From a virus, in the IMG/VR virus record IMGVR_UViG_3300047157_000041, positions 1 through 64,000 of that record: a stretch of DNA of 64,000 nt; one strand, written 5' to 3'. The translations under genes and the position numbers were made by a program. The notes beneath the pieces were generated by a model. That model was not told the DNA's origin. It saw only the letters and a list, made by a program, of their open reading frames with translations, and made no database searches. Shown in pieces: positions 54,001-62,643 of this stretch. Each line of letters opens with the position of its first letter. The stretch's first letter is position 1.

Positions 54001-54782
54001 TTGCAGGAGATGTTTTAGTAGAAGATAATTTATATTTAACAGACGCTGGAACTGTAAGAGGCAAAATACAGTTAAACGCAAGTGACAGAGATGACTTAGA
54101 TATTAAAGCAGTTTCATTAGGTAGTAATATGAAATTCTTTACTGTTGATACAGAAAGAATGCGTATCAATGCTTCAGGTAACGTCGGGATCGGTGATCCT
54201 TCACCAACTTCTATATCAGCAAACACGTTTAGCCTATCTGTAAATTCATCAAGAAATGATTTGTCGGGTGCATTAATAAGTAAAGCTAATGGAACTGTAA
54301 AACATCAGCAATATTGGGATTCAAGTGGATATAGTTTTAACCTTAGTGCAGGAGCTTTTCAATTCAACGGTGGCAACGTCGGTATCGGGACTACTAGTCC
54401 TAGCTATAAACTTGATGTAAATGGTGGTATACAAGCTGGTGGTTTAGTTACATATAGTAAAGTAGCTGGTAGTTTAAATACAACAGGATACGCAGTGGCT
54501 GGGTTAATAGCTGGATTTAATGGTGCTTCTGCAGGATTTGAATTTAAATGTTATGGAGGTAATTCAAAATATCAAAGAGTAGTATATAGTTGCCATTGTA
54601 GCGGTACAACTTGGGTTCCTGGTAAAGTTATAGATGAAGGAACTAATGACTTAGATGTAGTTGCTTCAGCTAATGGCGCTACTATTACATTTACGTTTAA
54701 AGCGAGATCTTCAACACAACACTTTAGCCCAAGAATTGTAGTACAAGCAACTGGTCATTCAATTAATTCAACTTACGCATAA
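51087..54782 (+). CDS. Fibre with GIGTTSP repeats, main piece
   Basis: 1,231 residues. The start is internal to the intact gene (about 1,530 residues in all). Residues about 130-440 contain four tandem repeats of about 57 residues (DNVYARFGNQPDFEIGHD, DNVQAQFGSSADLQIYHD, DNIKAYFGNASDLSIYHN, DNVKALFGDSLDLQIYHD). Later come NVGIGTTSP units. Extended trimeric beta-fibre, likely receptor binding. Four bases separate it from the S74 fibre. Confidence 0.7.
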   Translation: MRIDSSGNVGIGTTNPGAKLEISHSGTNNGLLLENTLNSSNYQIALNIRENEGLIFQRWIAGAFNGNLMRIGYTGAIKFDAYDSTNQTGTPTYLLGTDGSGNVVKTLSTPGGDPGPYLPLAGGTMTGDINFNDNVYARFGNQPDFEIGHDTNNSYINHTGVGNLIIQNTEDNADIIFKSDNGSGGVENYIQIDGSEGRTTFNKNIRLNDNVQAQFGSSADLQIYHDGTGSYIEQKTGHMYIMQRANDKGLYFQADNGSGGDATYFTVDGANEVTSFQKDSKHEDNIKAYFGNASDLSIYHNSSNDRGYIYNATGDLYIENDATDGNIKFFSDNGSGGTTAYFQVDGANHRVKFSKNSVHTDNVKALFGDSLDLQIYHDGSNSYINDTDTGDLYIQASDNMYFQTYGSGKRWITLNENASVDLFYNDSKKFETTNTGVTVTGAVTATTFLGDLNGTINTATTAVTKANATNDTTVATTAFVQNLIGTIPAGLVFQGTWNASTNTPTLTSGSGTTGHFYIVSTDGSTNLDGITDWKVGDWAVFVEQGASDQWEKVDNSSVLDGSGTGEALPLWSGSGTSNTLTNSHITQSTSLANDIIIPQYIRHTGDTNTFFGFSQPDNFIINTNNASALTINSAQNATFAGTVNVDSDFKVRGSSGEDHFVIAPQAAGTGTYLISYNGAETGYEPLRIDAESYNFTNAGTSVISTSGLNTTFAGDVLLSSSKVLYTNAVQAVSSAGLKLGNDNNSGYVFIKDSGEVNIGTESPSYNTNYGTGDLNVENDIFASAQIFTHNDTAGNFSFLGLGKSSGTGASPTVVQANERIAVLGFYGYDGAAYKRLASIDAYVDGTPGTNDMPGKLLFNTTSDGSSSPTTRLTIGADGNATFTGSISSGAITSTSAVTGTRLVANGTGNAIELNQSSTGSATYYVMDNTVETGGKRYRFGYSGGSSDKGSFSIYNQTDSIMPLLLSGANATFAGDVLVEDNLYLTDAGTVRGKIQLNASDRDDLDIKAVSLGSNMKFFTVDTERMRINASGNVGIGDPSPTSISANTFSLSVNSSRNDLSGALISKANGTVKHQQYWDSSGYSFNLSAGAFQFNGGNVGIGTTSPSYKLDVNGGIQAGGLVTYSKVAGSLNTTGYAVAGLIAGFNGASAGFEFKCYGGNSKYQRVVYSCHCSGTTWVPGKVIDEGTNDLDVVASANGATITFTFKARSSTQHFSPRIVVQATGHSINSTYA

Positions 54783-54785
54783 GAC

Positions 54786-57700
54786 ATGGCAGAAATTAAA
54801 AAAATAAGTACAGAGTTACAATTACTAGATAAGTTTTTAGATACAAGTGGAGACGCTGGAACATCAGGTCAGATTTTAAGTTCTACCGGTACAGGTATAA
54901 ATTGGGTTAGTGGCTCAGCTATACCAGGTGTGCCAAGTGGATCAGGTACTTTAAATACAATTCCTTTGTGGACGCCAGATGGTGATACATTAGGTAATAG
55001 TATAATTACTCAACCTAGCACTGGTGTTGTTAGAGTATCTGGTAGTAGTGTTTATTTTAGTGTTACAGACACTAGCGCAGCAGCTAGAAATATAGACATA
55101 GGCCATTGGGTTGCAGGCCAAACCAATATAGAGTCTGTTGGTGGAATATTATCTATTGGAACACAATCAAATCACGATATTGTTTTTGAAACAAACGGAA
55201 GCACTAAAGCTACTATTTTATCAGGCGGCAACGTCGGGATCGGGACGACTAGTCCAACAGCTAAACTAGACGTTAATGGTGAAATTAAAGGAGCCTCTTT
55301 TTCAGGTCCTGGTCAAGGATTAAGTAATTTATTATCTTTAGGTGCTTATCAAGGAAGCCCTGCTGTAGGTATTTTGATAGCAACAAATATAGTAACTAAT
55401 AATTATAGTTTTATATTTGGTACTATAAAAATAGAGCAATTTAATTTTACAAGCAAACAAACAATAGAGTTTTCTGCTACAACAAATAACAATGGTACAT
55501 TAATAACAAAAGATGCTACGTCTGACGTAGCTATAACTTTTAAATTGTTTAACTATTCTGGCAAATGGTACCTTTGGTTTCCTATGCCAAGTACATATTC
55601 AACATGCACTGCTTTTGTTAATACAGGCGCTGGTTACCAAGGTCAATCTAAAGGATTTAACGAAGTGTCAACAGTTACAGTATCGGCTGTACCTAGTTCA
55701 GGTGTAACAAATTCTTATGATATTACACCAAAAGTTTATTTAACTACATCAACACCTGGCGGTAACTTACCAGGCGGTCCTTACTTACCACTAACTGGCG
55801 GAACATTAAGCGGTCCTGGAAATTTAACAATTGAAGGTACATTAACTGGAACAACAGCTTCTTTTAATTCAGGAGCAACTAATGTTGTGGCAAGTTTTAC
55901 AAGTACAGATGGTATAGCAGGAATAAAATTGCAGGATTCAGGTGGCAACGTAGAGCTTTCCGCTTCTGGCAATACTTTTCAAGTGCAGCCAGCGGGTGGT
56001 AGTGCGGCATTATCTGTTACCTCTACTACTGCAACTTTTACAGGTGATGTTGGAATTGGAACGACTTCGCCTTTAAGTAAATTTGATTTAAGAGGAACTG
56101 CTTATGTTACAGGATATGCCGTAGGGTTTGATACATCACCACAAGGTAATTACGCTTATAGATTAACAAATGATGGTGCTAATAGTTTTATAAATGTATT
56201 AGGAGGAAACGTCGGGATCGGGACTACGAGTCCTTTGTTTAAATTGCAAACAAACGCTACTATTACGGGTGGTTGGTTAGGTTATTTAAACGGAACTTCT
56301 GCAACTTTTGGTACTAATAACTTTAGCGCGGTACACAACTCAACAGCAATAGGTACCGGAACAGAAAGTGGAATTAATTTAGCAAACAATGCTTCAGACG
56401 TCGGAGCGCCATCCCCAATAATATCTTTTTCAGCTAAATCAGCATCAGGAAGTTATCAACACGCTTACGCAGCTATATATGGAATTAAGACAGCTACAGG
56501 TGCCGACACTAACTGGAATAAAGGTGATTTAGTTTTTGCCACAGGTTCAAGTACTGGACCTAATGAAAGAATACGTGTTACAAGCGCGGGCAACGTCGGG
56601 ATTGGGGTGACTAATCCTGGAATAAAATTACAAGTATTATCCGCAAGCGAACAGTTAACTAATTTTTCAAGTTCAGTAGCAGATCAACTTGCATATTCTC
56701 AAATAAACGCAAGTTCAAGCACTACTGGTACAATTACAGCAGCGGCAGCTTTAGAGCTAGTTGGCCAGGCTAATGCATCAGGTCACGGAAGACACGCTTG
56801 GATTGGCGCGGAAGGAACACCTAATACGACTTTTGAAACAAAATTAAAATTCAAAATAAGAGGAGCTGCAGGTGGCTATGATTGGTCAGGATCTGCCGAA
56901 GCACCTACTATTATGACTTTAGAAGGTACCGGCAACGTAGGGATCGGGACAACTAGTCCAAATCAAAGCGCTGCGGCAAGTTCATCTACAGTGGTATCAA
57001 CAAAAGCTAAAACAAGCGGCGGAGTTGCTATAACAGAATTAATTGGTTTAGCAAACAATAATAACGATAAAGTTGGTTTAATATCATTTATTAGCCAAAA
57101 TGCAACCTCAGCTTTAGCTAGCATAAGAGGTTTGAGATATACTAGTGATACTACTGGTAAATTAGCTTTCTTTACTAGTGGTGCAGAAAAAATGAGAATT
57201 GACTATAACGGCAACGTAGGAGTCGGGGTTACAGGGCCTGTAGCACCATTAGATGTGTTTGGAGCTGCTGTTCAAAATGGATCAACGCCAGGCATAAAAT
57301 TATCTAGTAGTAATACTCAACAAACTGTTTTTGCTATTGGTAATACAGGCACTAGACAATATGAATTAGCAGTCGGAGGTACAACATCAAGCGTACCAGG
57401 CGCCTTTTACATTTATGATAATAACGCTGCAGATTTTAGAATAACTTTAGCAACTTCCGGTAACGTGGGTATAGGGACGACTACGCCTGGAGAAAAACTT
57501 GAAGTAAATGGTGTTATACAAATAAAAAGAGCTGGTGATCATCCAGCTATAAGATTTGTAGAAAATACAACAACAAGAGGTTATATAGGAACAGGTGATT
57601 GGGCTATAAACGGCTTACAAGATGCTGATTTAGGTATATCATCAGCGAGTACAGGTTCTTTAGTTCTAGGAACAAATTCAGGAAATGGACGTGTTTATAT

Positions 57701-58502
57701 TGTAAACGGCGGCAACGTCGGGATTGGTACGACTAGTCCTACAAATAAGTTACATATTCAAGGAAGTCAAACCACGGTTTACAGTCCAACTGATTCAGGT
57801 GGTCAAGCCTCTGCGGGTACTACAATAAATAATACAAACACGGCTGGTAATACTAATAATTTCTCTCAACTACTTTTTACTGTAGGTACTAATAATAATT
57901 CTGTAAGTAGAATAGTAGCTATAAGATCAGGTAGTGATGCTAGTGATTTGGCTTTTGTTGGAAAAAGCGCCGCTGGTGTTGCAGAATACATGCGTATAAA
58001 ATCTGGTGGTAATGTAGGAATTGGGACGGATGCTCCTTTAGGTAAATTAGATGTTTCTGGTACTTTAGTTATGAGTGTTGGTACTACCGCAAGGTTTAAA
58101 ACATTTTACTCGGGTGGTTTTACTTTTATAAATGGAGGGGTTAGTGGAAATGATATTTACTTTGGAGCACCCACATCATATACACAAAATATACGGGTTC
58201 AAGGTACGGGGATATTTAATAGTACAGTTACTGCTACAAACTTTATATTATCTTCTGATAAAACATTAAAAGAAAATGTAAAAGATATAGATACTAAACA
58301 CATTGATGTTAACTGGAAAAACTTTGAATTAAAATCTGAACCAGGAGTAAAACGATCTGGTGTTATAGCGCAAGAGCTAGAAAAGAAACACCCAGAGTTT
58401 GTAAGAACAAATGAAGATGGTTTAAAGTCTGTAGCTTATATAGATTTACTAATAGCTAAAATTGCTGAGTTAGAAGCAAGGTTAGAAAAAGCAGGAATAT
58501 AA
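54786..58502 (+). CDS. Fibre with C-terminal S74 intramolecular chaperone
   Basis: 1,238 residues. It starts MAEIKKISTELQLLDKFLDT. About eleven GIGTTSP-type repeats lie between residues 140 and 1080. The C-terminal 85 residues (LSSDKTLKENVKDIDTKHID, GVIAQELEKKHPEFVRT, then a helix) are a Peptidase_S74 chaperone that trimerises the fibre and cleaves itself off at the Ser (LSSDK). Key host-binding fibre. Ends one base into the next gene. Confidence 0.85.
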   Translation: MAEIKKISTELQLLDKFLDTSGDAGTSGQILSSTGTGINWVSGSAIPGVPSGSGTLNTIPLWTPDGDTLGNSIITQPSTGVVRVSGSSVYFSVTDTSAAARNIDIGHWVAGQTNIESVGGILSIGTQSNHDIVFETNGSTKATILSGGNVGIGTTSPTAKLDVNGEIKGASFSGPGQGLSNLLSLGAYQGSPAVGILIATNIVTNNYSFIFGTIKIEQFNFTSKQTIEFSATTNNNGTLITKDATSDVAITFKLFNYSGKWYLWFPMPSTYSTCTAFVNTGAGYQGQSKGFNEVSTVTVSAVPSSGVTNSYDITPKVYLTTSTPGGNLPGGPYLPLTGGTLSGPGNLTIEGTLTGTTASFNSGATNVVASFTSTDGIAGIKLQDSGGNVELSASGNTFQVQPAGGSAALSVTSTTATFTGDVGIGTTSPLSKFDLRGTAYVTGYAVGFDTSPQGNYAYRLTNDGANSFINVLGGNVGIGTTSPLFKLQTNATITGGWLGYLNGTSATFGTNNFSAVHNSTAIGTGTESGINLANNASDVGAPSPIISFSAKSASGSYQHAYAAIYGIKTATGADTNWNKGDLVFATGSSTGPNERIRVTSAGNVGIGVTNPGIKLQVLSASEQLTNFSSSVADQLAYSQINASSSTTGTITAAAALELVGQANASGHGRHAWIGAEGTPNTTFETKLKFKIRGAAGGYDWSGSAEAPTIMTLEGTGNVGIGTTSPNQSAAASSSTVVSTKAKTSGGVAITELIGLANNNNDKVGLISFISQNATSALASIRGLRYTSDTTGKLAFFTSGAEKMRIDYNGNVGVGVTGPVAPLDVFGAAVQNGSTPGIKLSSSNTQQTVFAIGNTGTRQYELAVGGTTSSVPGAFYIYDNNAADFRITLATSGNVGIGTTTPGEKLEVNGVIQIKRAGDHPAIRFVENTTTRGYIGTGDWAINGLQDADLGISSASTGSLVLGTNSGNGRVYIVNGGNVGIGTTSPTNKLHIQGSQTTVYSPTDSGGQASAGTTINNTNTAGNTNNFSQLLFTVGTNNNSVSRIVAIRSGSDASDLAFVGKSAAGVAEYMRIKSGGNVGIGTDAPLGKLDVSGTLVMSVGTTARFKTFYSGGFTFINGGVSGNDIYFGAPTSYTQNIRVQGTGIFNSTVTATNFILSSDKTLKENVKDIDTKHIDVNWKNFELKSEPGVKRSGVIAQELEKKHPEFVRTNEDGLKSVAYIDLLIAKIAELEARLEKAGI

Positions 58503-58939
58503 TGGGCGTACCGAATACTACAACTTTTGAACTACAAGACGTTGTTAATGAAATAAATCCAACAACAGATGATTTAGTCGATTGTTTTAATGATGCTAAT
58601 GCTAATTACTTTGATTCATCATACGAAGGCAGTAAAAATCAATTGCTTAACTTCAGAAATTATGGATCGCAAAATGCTTTGACATCTTTCAGCGGAAGTA
58701 GTGGACAAAATGACTTTAAGTTCCTTTGCAGTCAAACCACGGGAACTTCTTATTGGCATAATGGCTCAGGCTCAACACCCGTGGTGGGAGATATAGTATA
58801 TACTAATGCGACAGGAACAACCGCGTTTACTTCTGGTACATGGATGTTAACTACTTATCCTGGTGGGCGGTACTTAAATTTTAACGGAACAGGAAATCAA
58901 GGGGAAATTACCGGCCTAGGGTTCTGTAGTCCTCCATGA
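58502..58939 (+). CDS. Tail or baseplate-like small protein
   Basis: 145 residues, MGVPNTTTFELQDVVNEINP, with a middle SSYEGSKNQLLNFRNYGSQN and a beta-rich end. The ATTFxLxDVvxevnPttddL start is a familiar tail-fibre chaperone/tip motif of flavobacterial phages. Coupled to the preceding stop. Confidence 0.6.
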   Translation: MGVPNTTTFELQDVVNEINPTTDDLVDCFNDANANYFDSSYEGSKNQLLNFRNYGSQNALTSFSGSSGQNDFKFLCSQTTGTSYWHNGSGSTPVVGDIVYTNATGTTAFTSGTWMLTTYPGGRYLNFNGTGNQGEITGLGFCSPP

Positions 58940-58964
58940 TAAATAAATAAATAAATAAATAAAT
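58940..58964 (+). repeat. TAAA tandem repeat before 58980 gene
   Basis: Six TAAA units and a T directly after the TGA stop, followed by CTTTAAAATTAAAAA and the next start. It gives an extremely A/T-rich leader without a Shine-Dalgarno sequence, as expected for a Bacteroidota host. Confidence 0.65.
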
Positions 58965-58979
58965 CTTTAAAATTAAAAA

Positions 58980-59381
58980 ATGGCAATTACTTACAAATGG
59001 GACATCCCACAAATGAACGCTCACATTCAAGCAGAAGGTGAAGACAATGTAATCTACACAGTGCATTACAGATACACTGGTTCTGAAGAATCTGGTGGAG
59101 AAACTTACTCATCAACTAATATTGGAACTCAAAGTTATACGTATGTAGCAGGAGATCCTTTTATACCTTACGAAGATACAGAAGCTTTTGAAAATGTAGT
59201 TATCGGATGGTTAGAAAATTCTTTAGATGTATCTGCGATGCAAGCTAGTATAGCCGCGAACATAGAATCTCAAATTACACCAGTAAACGAGGACCTATAC
59301 TTTACGTGGCAAAACCCGGTACCACCGGTACCACCGGCACCACCAGTTGAAGAGGAAGAAGAAGTTAACGACGAAGAATAA
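58980..59381 (+). CDS. Small structural-type protein with Pro/Glu tail
   Basis: 133 residues: MAITYKWDIPQMNAHIQAEG then a beta-rich domain, ending with a Pro-Val repeat and a Glu run (PPVPPAPPVEEEEEVNDEE). The TYKWxIpxMnc start occurs in small proteins of many marine phages. Role unknown. Confidence 0.6.
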   Translation: MAITYKWDIPQMNAHIQAEGEDNVIYTVHYRYTGSEESGGETYSSTNIGTQSYTYVAGDPFIPYEDTEAFENVVIGWLENSLDVSAMQASIAANIESQITPVNEDLYFTWQNPVPPVPPAPPVEEEEEVNDEE

Positions 59382-59394
59382 TACGTAATAATAA
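59377..59394 (+). promoter_or_regulatory. Shared intergenic motif before GroEL unit
   Basis: AATAATACGTAATAATAA, identical over 18 bases to 18347-18364. It overlaps the stop of the 58980 gene and precedes a small hairpin and the 59443 and GroEL genes. Confidence 0.45.
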
Positions 59395-59397
59395 ACC

Positions 59398-59414
59398 CAT
59401 ACCAAAGAGGTATG
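59398..59414 (+). other. Small hairpin upstream of 59443 gene
   Basis: CATACC and GGTATG pair around AAAGA. No T-run follows, so it is probably a leader or stabilising hairpin rather than a terminator. Confidence 0.4.
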
Positions 59415-59442
59415 AAACCAATGTCAATTAAAACCAAAACCA

Positions 59443-59760
59443 ATGACACTATTTTACCAGACTAGTACGTGGAGTAGTCAACCACAACCAACAGAAAAAA
59501 CCATCGAATCTTGGAAGCATGCGGCAGAGAAGAAAAACTGGAGAATCACACAATTACCAAACGGATTTTTTCAAACAGAAATCAAAGACATAAATTGTGC
59601 TTGCGATCCAGAAAAAGATACTTGCTGCGAAAAGTGGATAGATGTAACCAGGCGAGAAACCCTCGAGGGTGCTGAAAGCGCAATTGATGGGTCTGTCGAT
59701 CATTACCAAAGAAAACTAGATTATATATCTGGACCGAAAGTGGTAAAAACATTTAAATAA
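59443..59760 (+). CDS. Small Cys-rich protein upstream of groEL
   Basis: 105 residues with NCACDPEKDTCCEKWIDVTR, four Cys close together, suggestive of a metal site. The rest is mixed. It is the first gene of a likely groEL transcription unit. No family recognised. Confidence 0.55.
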   Translation: MTLFYQTSTWSSQPQPTEKTIESWKHAAEKKNWRITQLPNGFFQTEIKDINCACDPEKDTCCEKWIDVTRRETLEGAESAIDGSVDHYQRKLDYISGPKVVKTFK

Positions 59761-59789
59761 TATATTATACTTAACTAAAATTTAATAAA

Positions 59790-61394
59790 ATGGAATTTAA
59801 TTTACCTAGTCAGATTGTTAAAGATCTGAATTTCGGCGATGATGCACGAAATAAAATCATGTCCGGTGTTTCTAAATTATCCGACGCAGTGAAGTCCACA
59901 TTAGGTGCTTCTGGAAAATGCGTTATATACGAAGACGCTATGGGCAGACCGGTAATCACAAAAGATGGTGTAACCGTTGCGGAAAGCGTAGTCTTAATGG
60001 ACCCGGTCGAAAATATAGGAGCTACTTTAATAAAAGAAGCTGCTAGTAATACAGTGAAAGAAGCAGGTGACGGTACCACTACGGCTATCGTCCTTGCTCA
60101 ATCACTATTAAATAAACTAAACGAATACGATGGCGAAGAATCAATTAGATATATTAAAGAAGGAGTTGCGGGATGTGCTAAAGAGATTATGGACTATCTT
60201 GATACTACCTCCACTGAGGTTAAAGGTGAAATGCTTAGTCAAGTTGCATATATTAGCTGTAACAATGACCAAGAACTTGGAGACAAGATTGGAGAAGCAT
60301 ATGAAAAAGTTGGACGAAACGGAGTCGTATTAATGGAAGATTCCCCTACAAATGAAACTTATGTTGAGTTTGTTGAGGGCACACAATTTAATTCAGGCAT
60401 TAAATCACCACACTTAATAACAGATAAAGAAAAAGGTACAGCAGTATTAGAAAATCCTTATGTGTTAATAGTAAGTTCAGCAATACCTAATGTAAGAAGA
60501 ATACAAGGCATATTAGAACACGTTATAAAAAGCAAACGTTCTTTATTGATTGTTGCTCCAGTAGACCAACAACCATATGCCACATTACTTGCTAATAAAG
60601 TTAAGGGCAATATAAAAGTAAATATTGTAGATTTACCGGGGTTTGGACCAACTAAAGAAGATGCTATAGAAGATTTAGCTATCCTGACTGGCGCTACGGC
60701 TGTTAACGAGGAGTTAGGCGATGATTTAGACTTAATAGATGTAAATGTATTAGGTGAAGTCGTTAAGTCCGTTACAGACGATAAAAACACTACGCTGCAA
60801 ATTAATGAAGTTACAGAACCTGTAGCTGAAAGAATTAAAGACGTAGAAAGAAAAATAGAAAAAGAAAAAAACGGCTGGATTAAAAAGAAGCTACAAGAAA
60901 GATTATCGATGCTTACTGGAAAAGTTGGTGTAATTTATATTGGTGCGGATTCAGAGGTTGAACTTAAAGAAAAGAAAGATAGAGTTGATGATGCATTGCA
61001 TGCAACTAAAGCTGCATTAGCAGAGGGCATTGTGCCAGGCGGTGGTGTTGCTTTACTTAACGCTTCACAGACTATAGTAAAACAAGATGAAGGTTACGAT
61101 ATATTATTAAGTGCTATAACAGCACCTTACCATACTATATTAAAAAACGCTGGATTTGATGATGCTTTAAACCCTAAAGAATATGTCGAAAGTAATAAAG
61201 ACATAAATGATAGAGACTGGGCAGGTGTTGGTATTGATGCCACTTGCGGATGTTATAAGAATATGATTGATAGTGGAATTATAGATCCAGTATTAGTAAC
61301 GAAAGCAGCTTTAAAAAATGCAATAAGTGTAGCGACTACAATTGTATCGGCTGATTGTATAATCTCAAACGTAAGAACTCTTGAAAGCAATTAA
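59790..61394 (+). CDS. groEL: Chaperonin GroEL (phage-encoded)
   Basis: 534 residues, about full length. Equatorial motifs KDGVTVAES and AGDGTTTAIVLAQ (catalytic Asp residues), and RVDDALHATKAAL plus PGGGVALL in the second equatorial segment with the third Asp. Apical segment includes FNSGIKSPHLITDKEKGTAV. The Gly-Gly-Met C-terminal tail of host GroEL is absent (ends NVRTLESN). It folds proteins with the co-chaperonin encoded next. Probably serves the capsid or giant virion proteins. Confidence 0.95.
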   Translation: MEFNLPSQIVKDLNFGDDARNKIMSGVSKLSDAVKSTLGASGKCVIYEDAMGRPVITKDGVTVAESVVLMDPVENIGATLIKEAASNTVKEAGDGTTTAIVLAQSLLNKLNEYDGEESIRYIKEGVAGCAKEIMDYLDTTSTEVKGEMLSQVAYISCNNDQELGDKIGEAYEKVGRNGVVLMEDSPTNETYVEFVEGTQFNSGIKSPHLITDKEKGTAVLENPYVLIVSSAIPNVRRIQGILEHVIKSKRSLLIVAPVDQQPYATLLANKVKGNIKVNIVDLPGFGPTKEDAIEDLAILTGATAVNEELGDDLDLIDVNVLGEVVKSVTDDKNTTLQINEVTEPVAERIKDVERKIEKEKNGWIKKKLQERLSMLTGKVGVIYIGADSEVELKEKKDRVDDALHATKAALAEGIVPGGGVALLNASQTIVKQDEGYDILLSAITAPYHTILKNAGFDDALNPKEYVESNKDINDRDWAGVGIDATCGCYKNMIDSGIIDPVLVTKAALKNAISVATTIVSADCIISNVRTLESN

Positions 61395-61638
61395 TTATTA
61401 CATCGTTATCGATAAAATAAAAGAAGCGCCGAAGACAGTAGGTGGCCTTGAATTAACTGAAAGTCAAAACAAAGACATTAGGTACTTAAAGGCGAAAGTC
61501 ATAAGTTCTGGTGATAAAGTAGATTACATAAAAAAAGATAGTATTATAAGGTACGACAAGCATGCAGGTCATGGTATTGAATGGGACGATAAGATGTACC
61601 ATGTTATTACCATCAATGATGTTGTTTTAGTAGAATGA
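61381..61638 (+). CDS. groES: Co-chaperonin GroES-like
   Basis: 85 residues, MKAINYYIVIDKIKEAPKTV, then GGLELTESQNKDIRYLKAKV (mobile loop and start of the barrel), VISSGDKVDYIKKDSIIRYD, ending VITINDVVLVE. Shorter than host GroES (about 95). It starts 14 bases inside groEL; the order groEL then groES is reversed relative to bacteria. The diverged mobile loop suggests adaptation to its own GroEL. Confidence 0.85.
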   Translation: MKAINYYIVIDKIKEAPKTVGGLELTESQNKDIRYLKAKVISSGDKVDYIKKDSIIRYDKHAGHGIEWDDKMYHVITINDVVLVE

Positions 61639-62075
61639 GATTAACTTCAAAAGATCTACGAGAAATGAATTTGTTTAAGTATTACAGGCTTGTTAGAAAA
61701 TGGGCTTGTAAAACTTATGACATAAAAGACGCAGATCTTGAATTGCTATTTTATTTAGATTGTAAAAAGCATTTTACACGTAATGATTTTATAGAAGGTG
61801 TGTACACATACTCCTGGGATAAAGCTAGATGGGAAAGATTAAGAACTGGAGGCTGGATTGATGTATGGAGCCAAAGAAACAGAACAACAAAAAAGTTTAC
61901 TGTATATACAACATCTTTTAAATGTAAAAATTTAATTAATAGAATATATAGAATACTATTAGCAGAAGAAGATTTACCAACATCTTCAAGAAGTAAATTT
62001 TATAAAAACAAAACATACACGGACAAAGTTTATAATAAAGCTATTGACGATATGATAAAAGACAAAAATAGATAA
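61635..62075 (+). CDS. Conserved basic protein, possible winged helix
   Basis: 146 residues. LELLFYLDCKKHFTRNDFIE, then WDKARWERLRTGGWIDVW, read like a winged-helix DNA-binding part (helices then a wing). The C-terminus is basic. It overlaps the groES stop by 4 bases. DNA-binding is inferred from the pattern only. Confidence 0.5.
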   Translation: MRLTSKDLREMNLFKYYRLVRKWACKTYDIKDADLELLFYLDCKKHFTRNDFIEGVYTYSWDKARWERLRTGGWIDVWSQRNRTTKKFTVYTTSFKCKNLINRIYRILLAEEDLPTSSRSKFYKNKTYTDKVYNKAIDDMIKDKNR

Positions 62076-62091
62076 CTAATAAATATTAAAA

Positions 62092-62643
62092 ATGGGATAT
62101 TCAGGATTTAAAGGAATTGGTCCAAACAAAATTGGGGCAAGAAAAGGTGGGGCTGTGTCACCTGCAAAAATGTACGGCGGTAAAAAAGGAGATGAATCTA
62201 AAAGTAAATTAGATTACGAATCACCTGCAAAAATGTATGGTGGTAAAAAAGGTGACGAAAGCAAATCAAAAAGAGATTACGAATCACCTGCTAAGCAAAC
62301 AGCTAAGCAGAAAAAGAATTTACCAAAACAAATAGTGGATGCAATTGCTGCTAAACAAGGTAAATCGCCAGTTAAGCAAAAAGCTGGATATGTAAAACAT
62401 AAAACTCTTACTGTTAAAGGAAAACCTTTAGAGTACAACCCTAAGTTTGATCCAAAAAAATTAATTACCGATCAAAGTGAGGCAAGAGATAAAAAGTCGT
62501 TGAAGAAAAAATCTCCAGCTAAAATGAATAAAGGTATGAAGTATGACATTAAAGAAGCTTCAAACCAAAAATTAAGTGCTAAAGCAAGAAAGCATTACGC
62601 AGAAAATGCACAAGCCGCTTCAAAATCTGGGTATAAAGGATAA
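62092..62643 (+). CDS. Lys-rich protein with repeated SPAKMYGGKK motif
   Basis: 183 residues. SPAKMYGGKKGDESKSK is present twice in tandem with a third SPAK following, and GKSPVKQK and KKSPAKMNKGM later. Very basic, disordered-looking. It opens FKGIGPNKIG like the 29515 protein. Probably a virion DNA-binding protein; function unknown. Confidence 0.6.
   Translation: MGYSGFKGIGPNKIGARKGGAVSPAKMYGGKKGDESKSKLDYESPAKMYGGKKGDESKSKRDYESPAKQTAKQKKNLPKQIVDAIAAKQGKSPVKQKAGYVKHKTLTVKGKPLEYNPKFDPKKLITDQSEARDKKSLKKKSPAKMNKGMKYDIKEASNQKLSAKARKHYAENAQAASKSGYKG

Larger units (their letters stand above)
50482..58036 (+). repeat. Dispersed near-identical DNA repeat encoding NVGIGTTSP
   Basis: About 15 copies of a 29-base unit (GGCAACGTCGGGATCGGGAC, then TACTAGTCC) at about 50482, 50651, 50836, 51104, 54176, 54371, 55224, 56046, 56206, 56588, 56935, 57210, 57459, 57709 and 58008. 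Many copies share GTCGGGATCGGGAC exactly and reach about 62 percent GC inside AT-rich genes. Codons are far more alike than the peptide needs. Confidence 0.75.

Noticed and set aside
49000-54500. Antisense open frames within the fibre genes
   Set aside because: Low-complexity beta-repeat coding gives long antisense frames; no start context or protein pattern.
50482-58036. CRISPR-like array from regularly repeated 29-base units
   Set aside because: Units lie in frame within fibre genes, spacing varies from about 170 bases to 3 kb, and no cas genes are present.
50177-58502. Diversity-generating retroelement target
   Set aside because: No reverse transcriptase gene and no template repeat with A-to-N variation were seen in the window.
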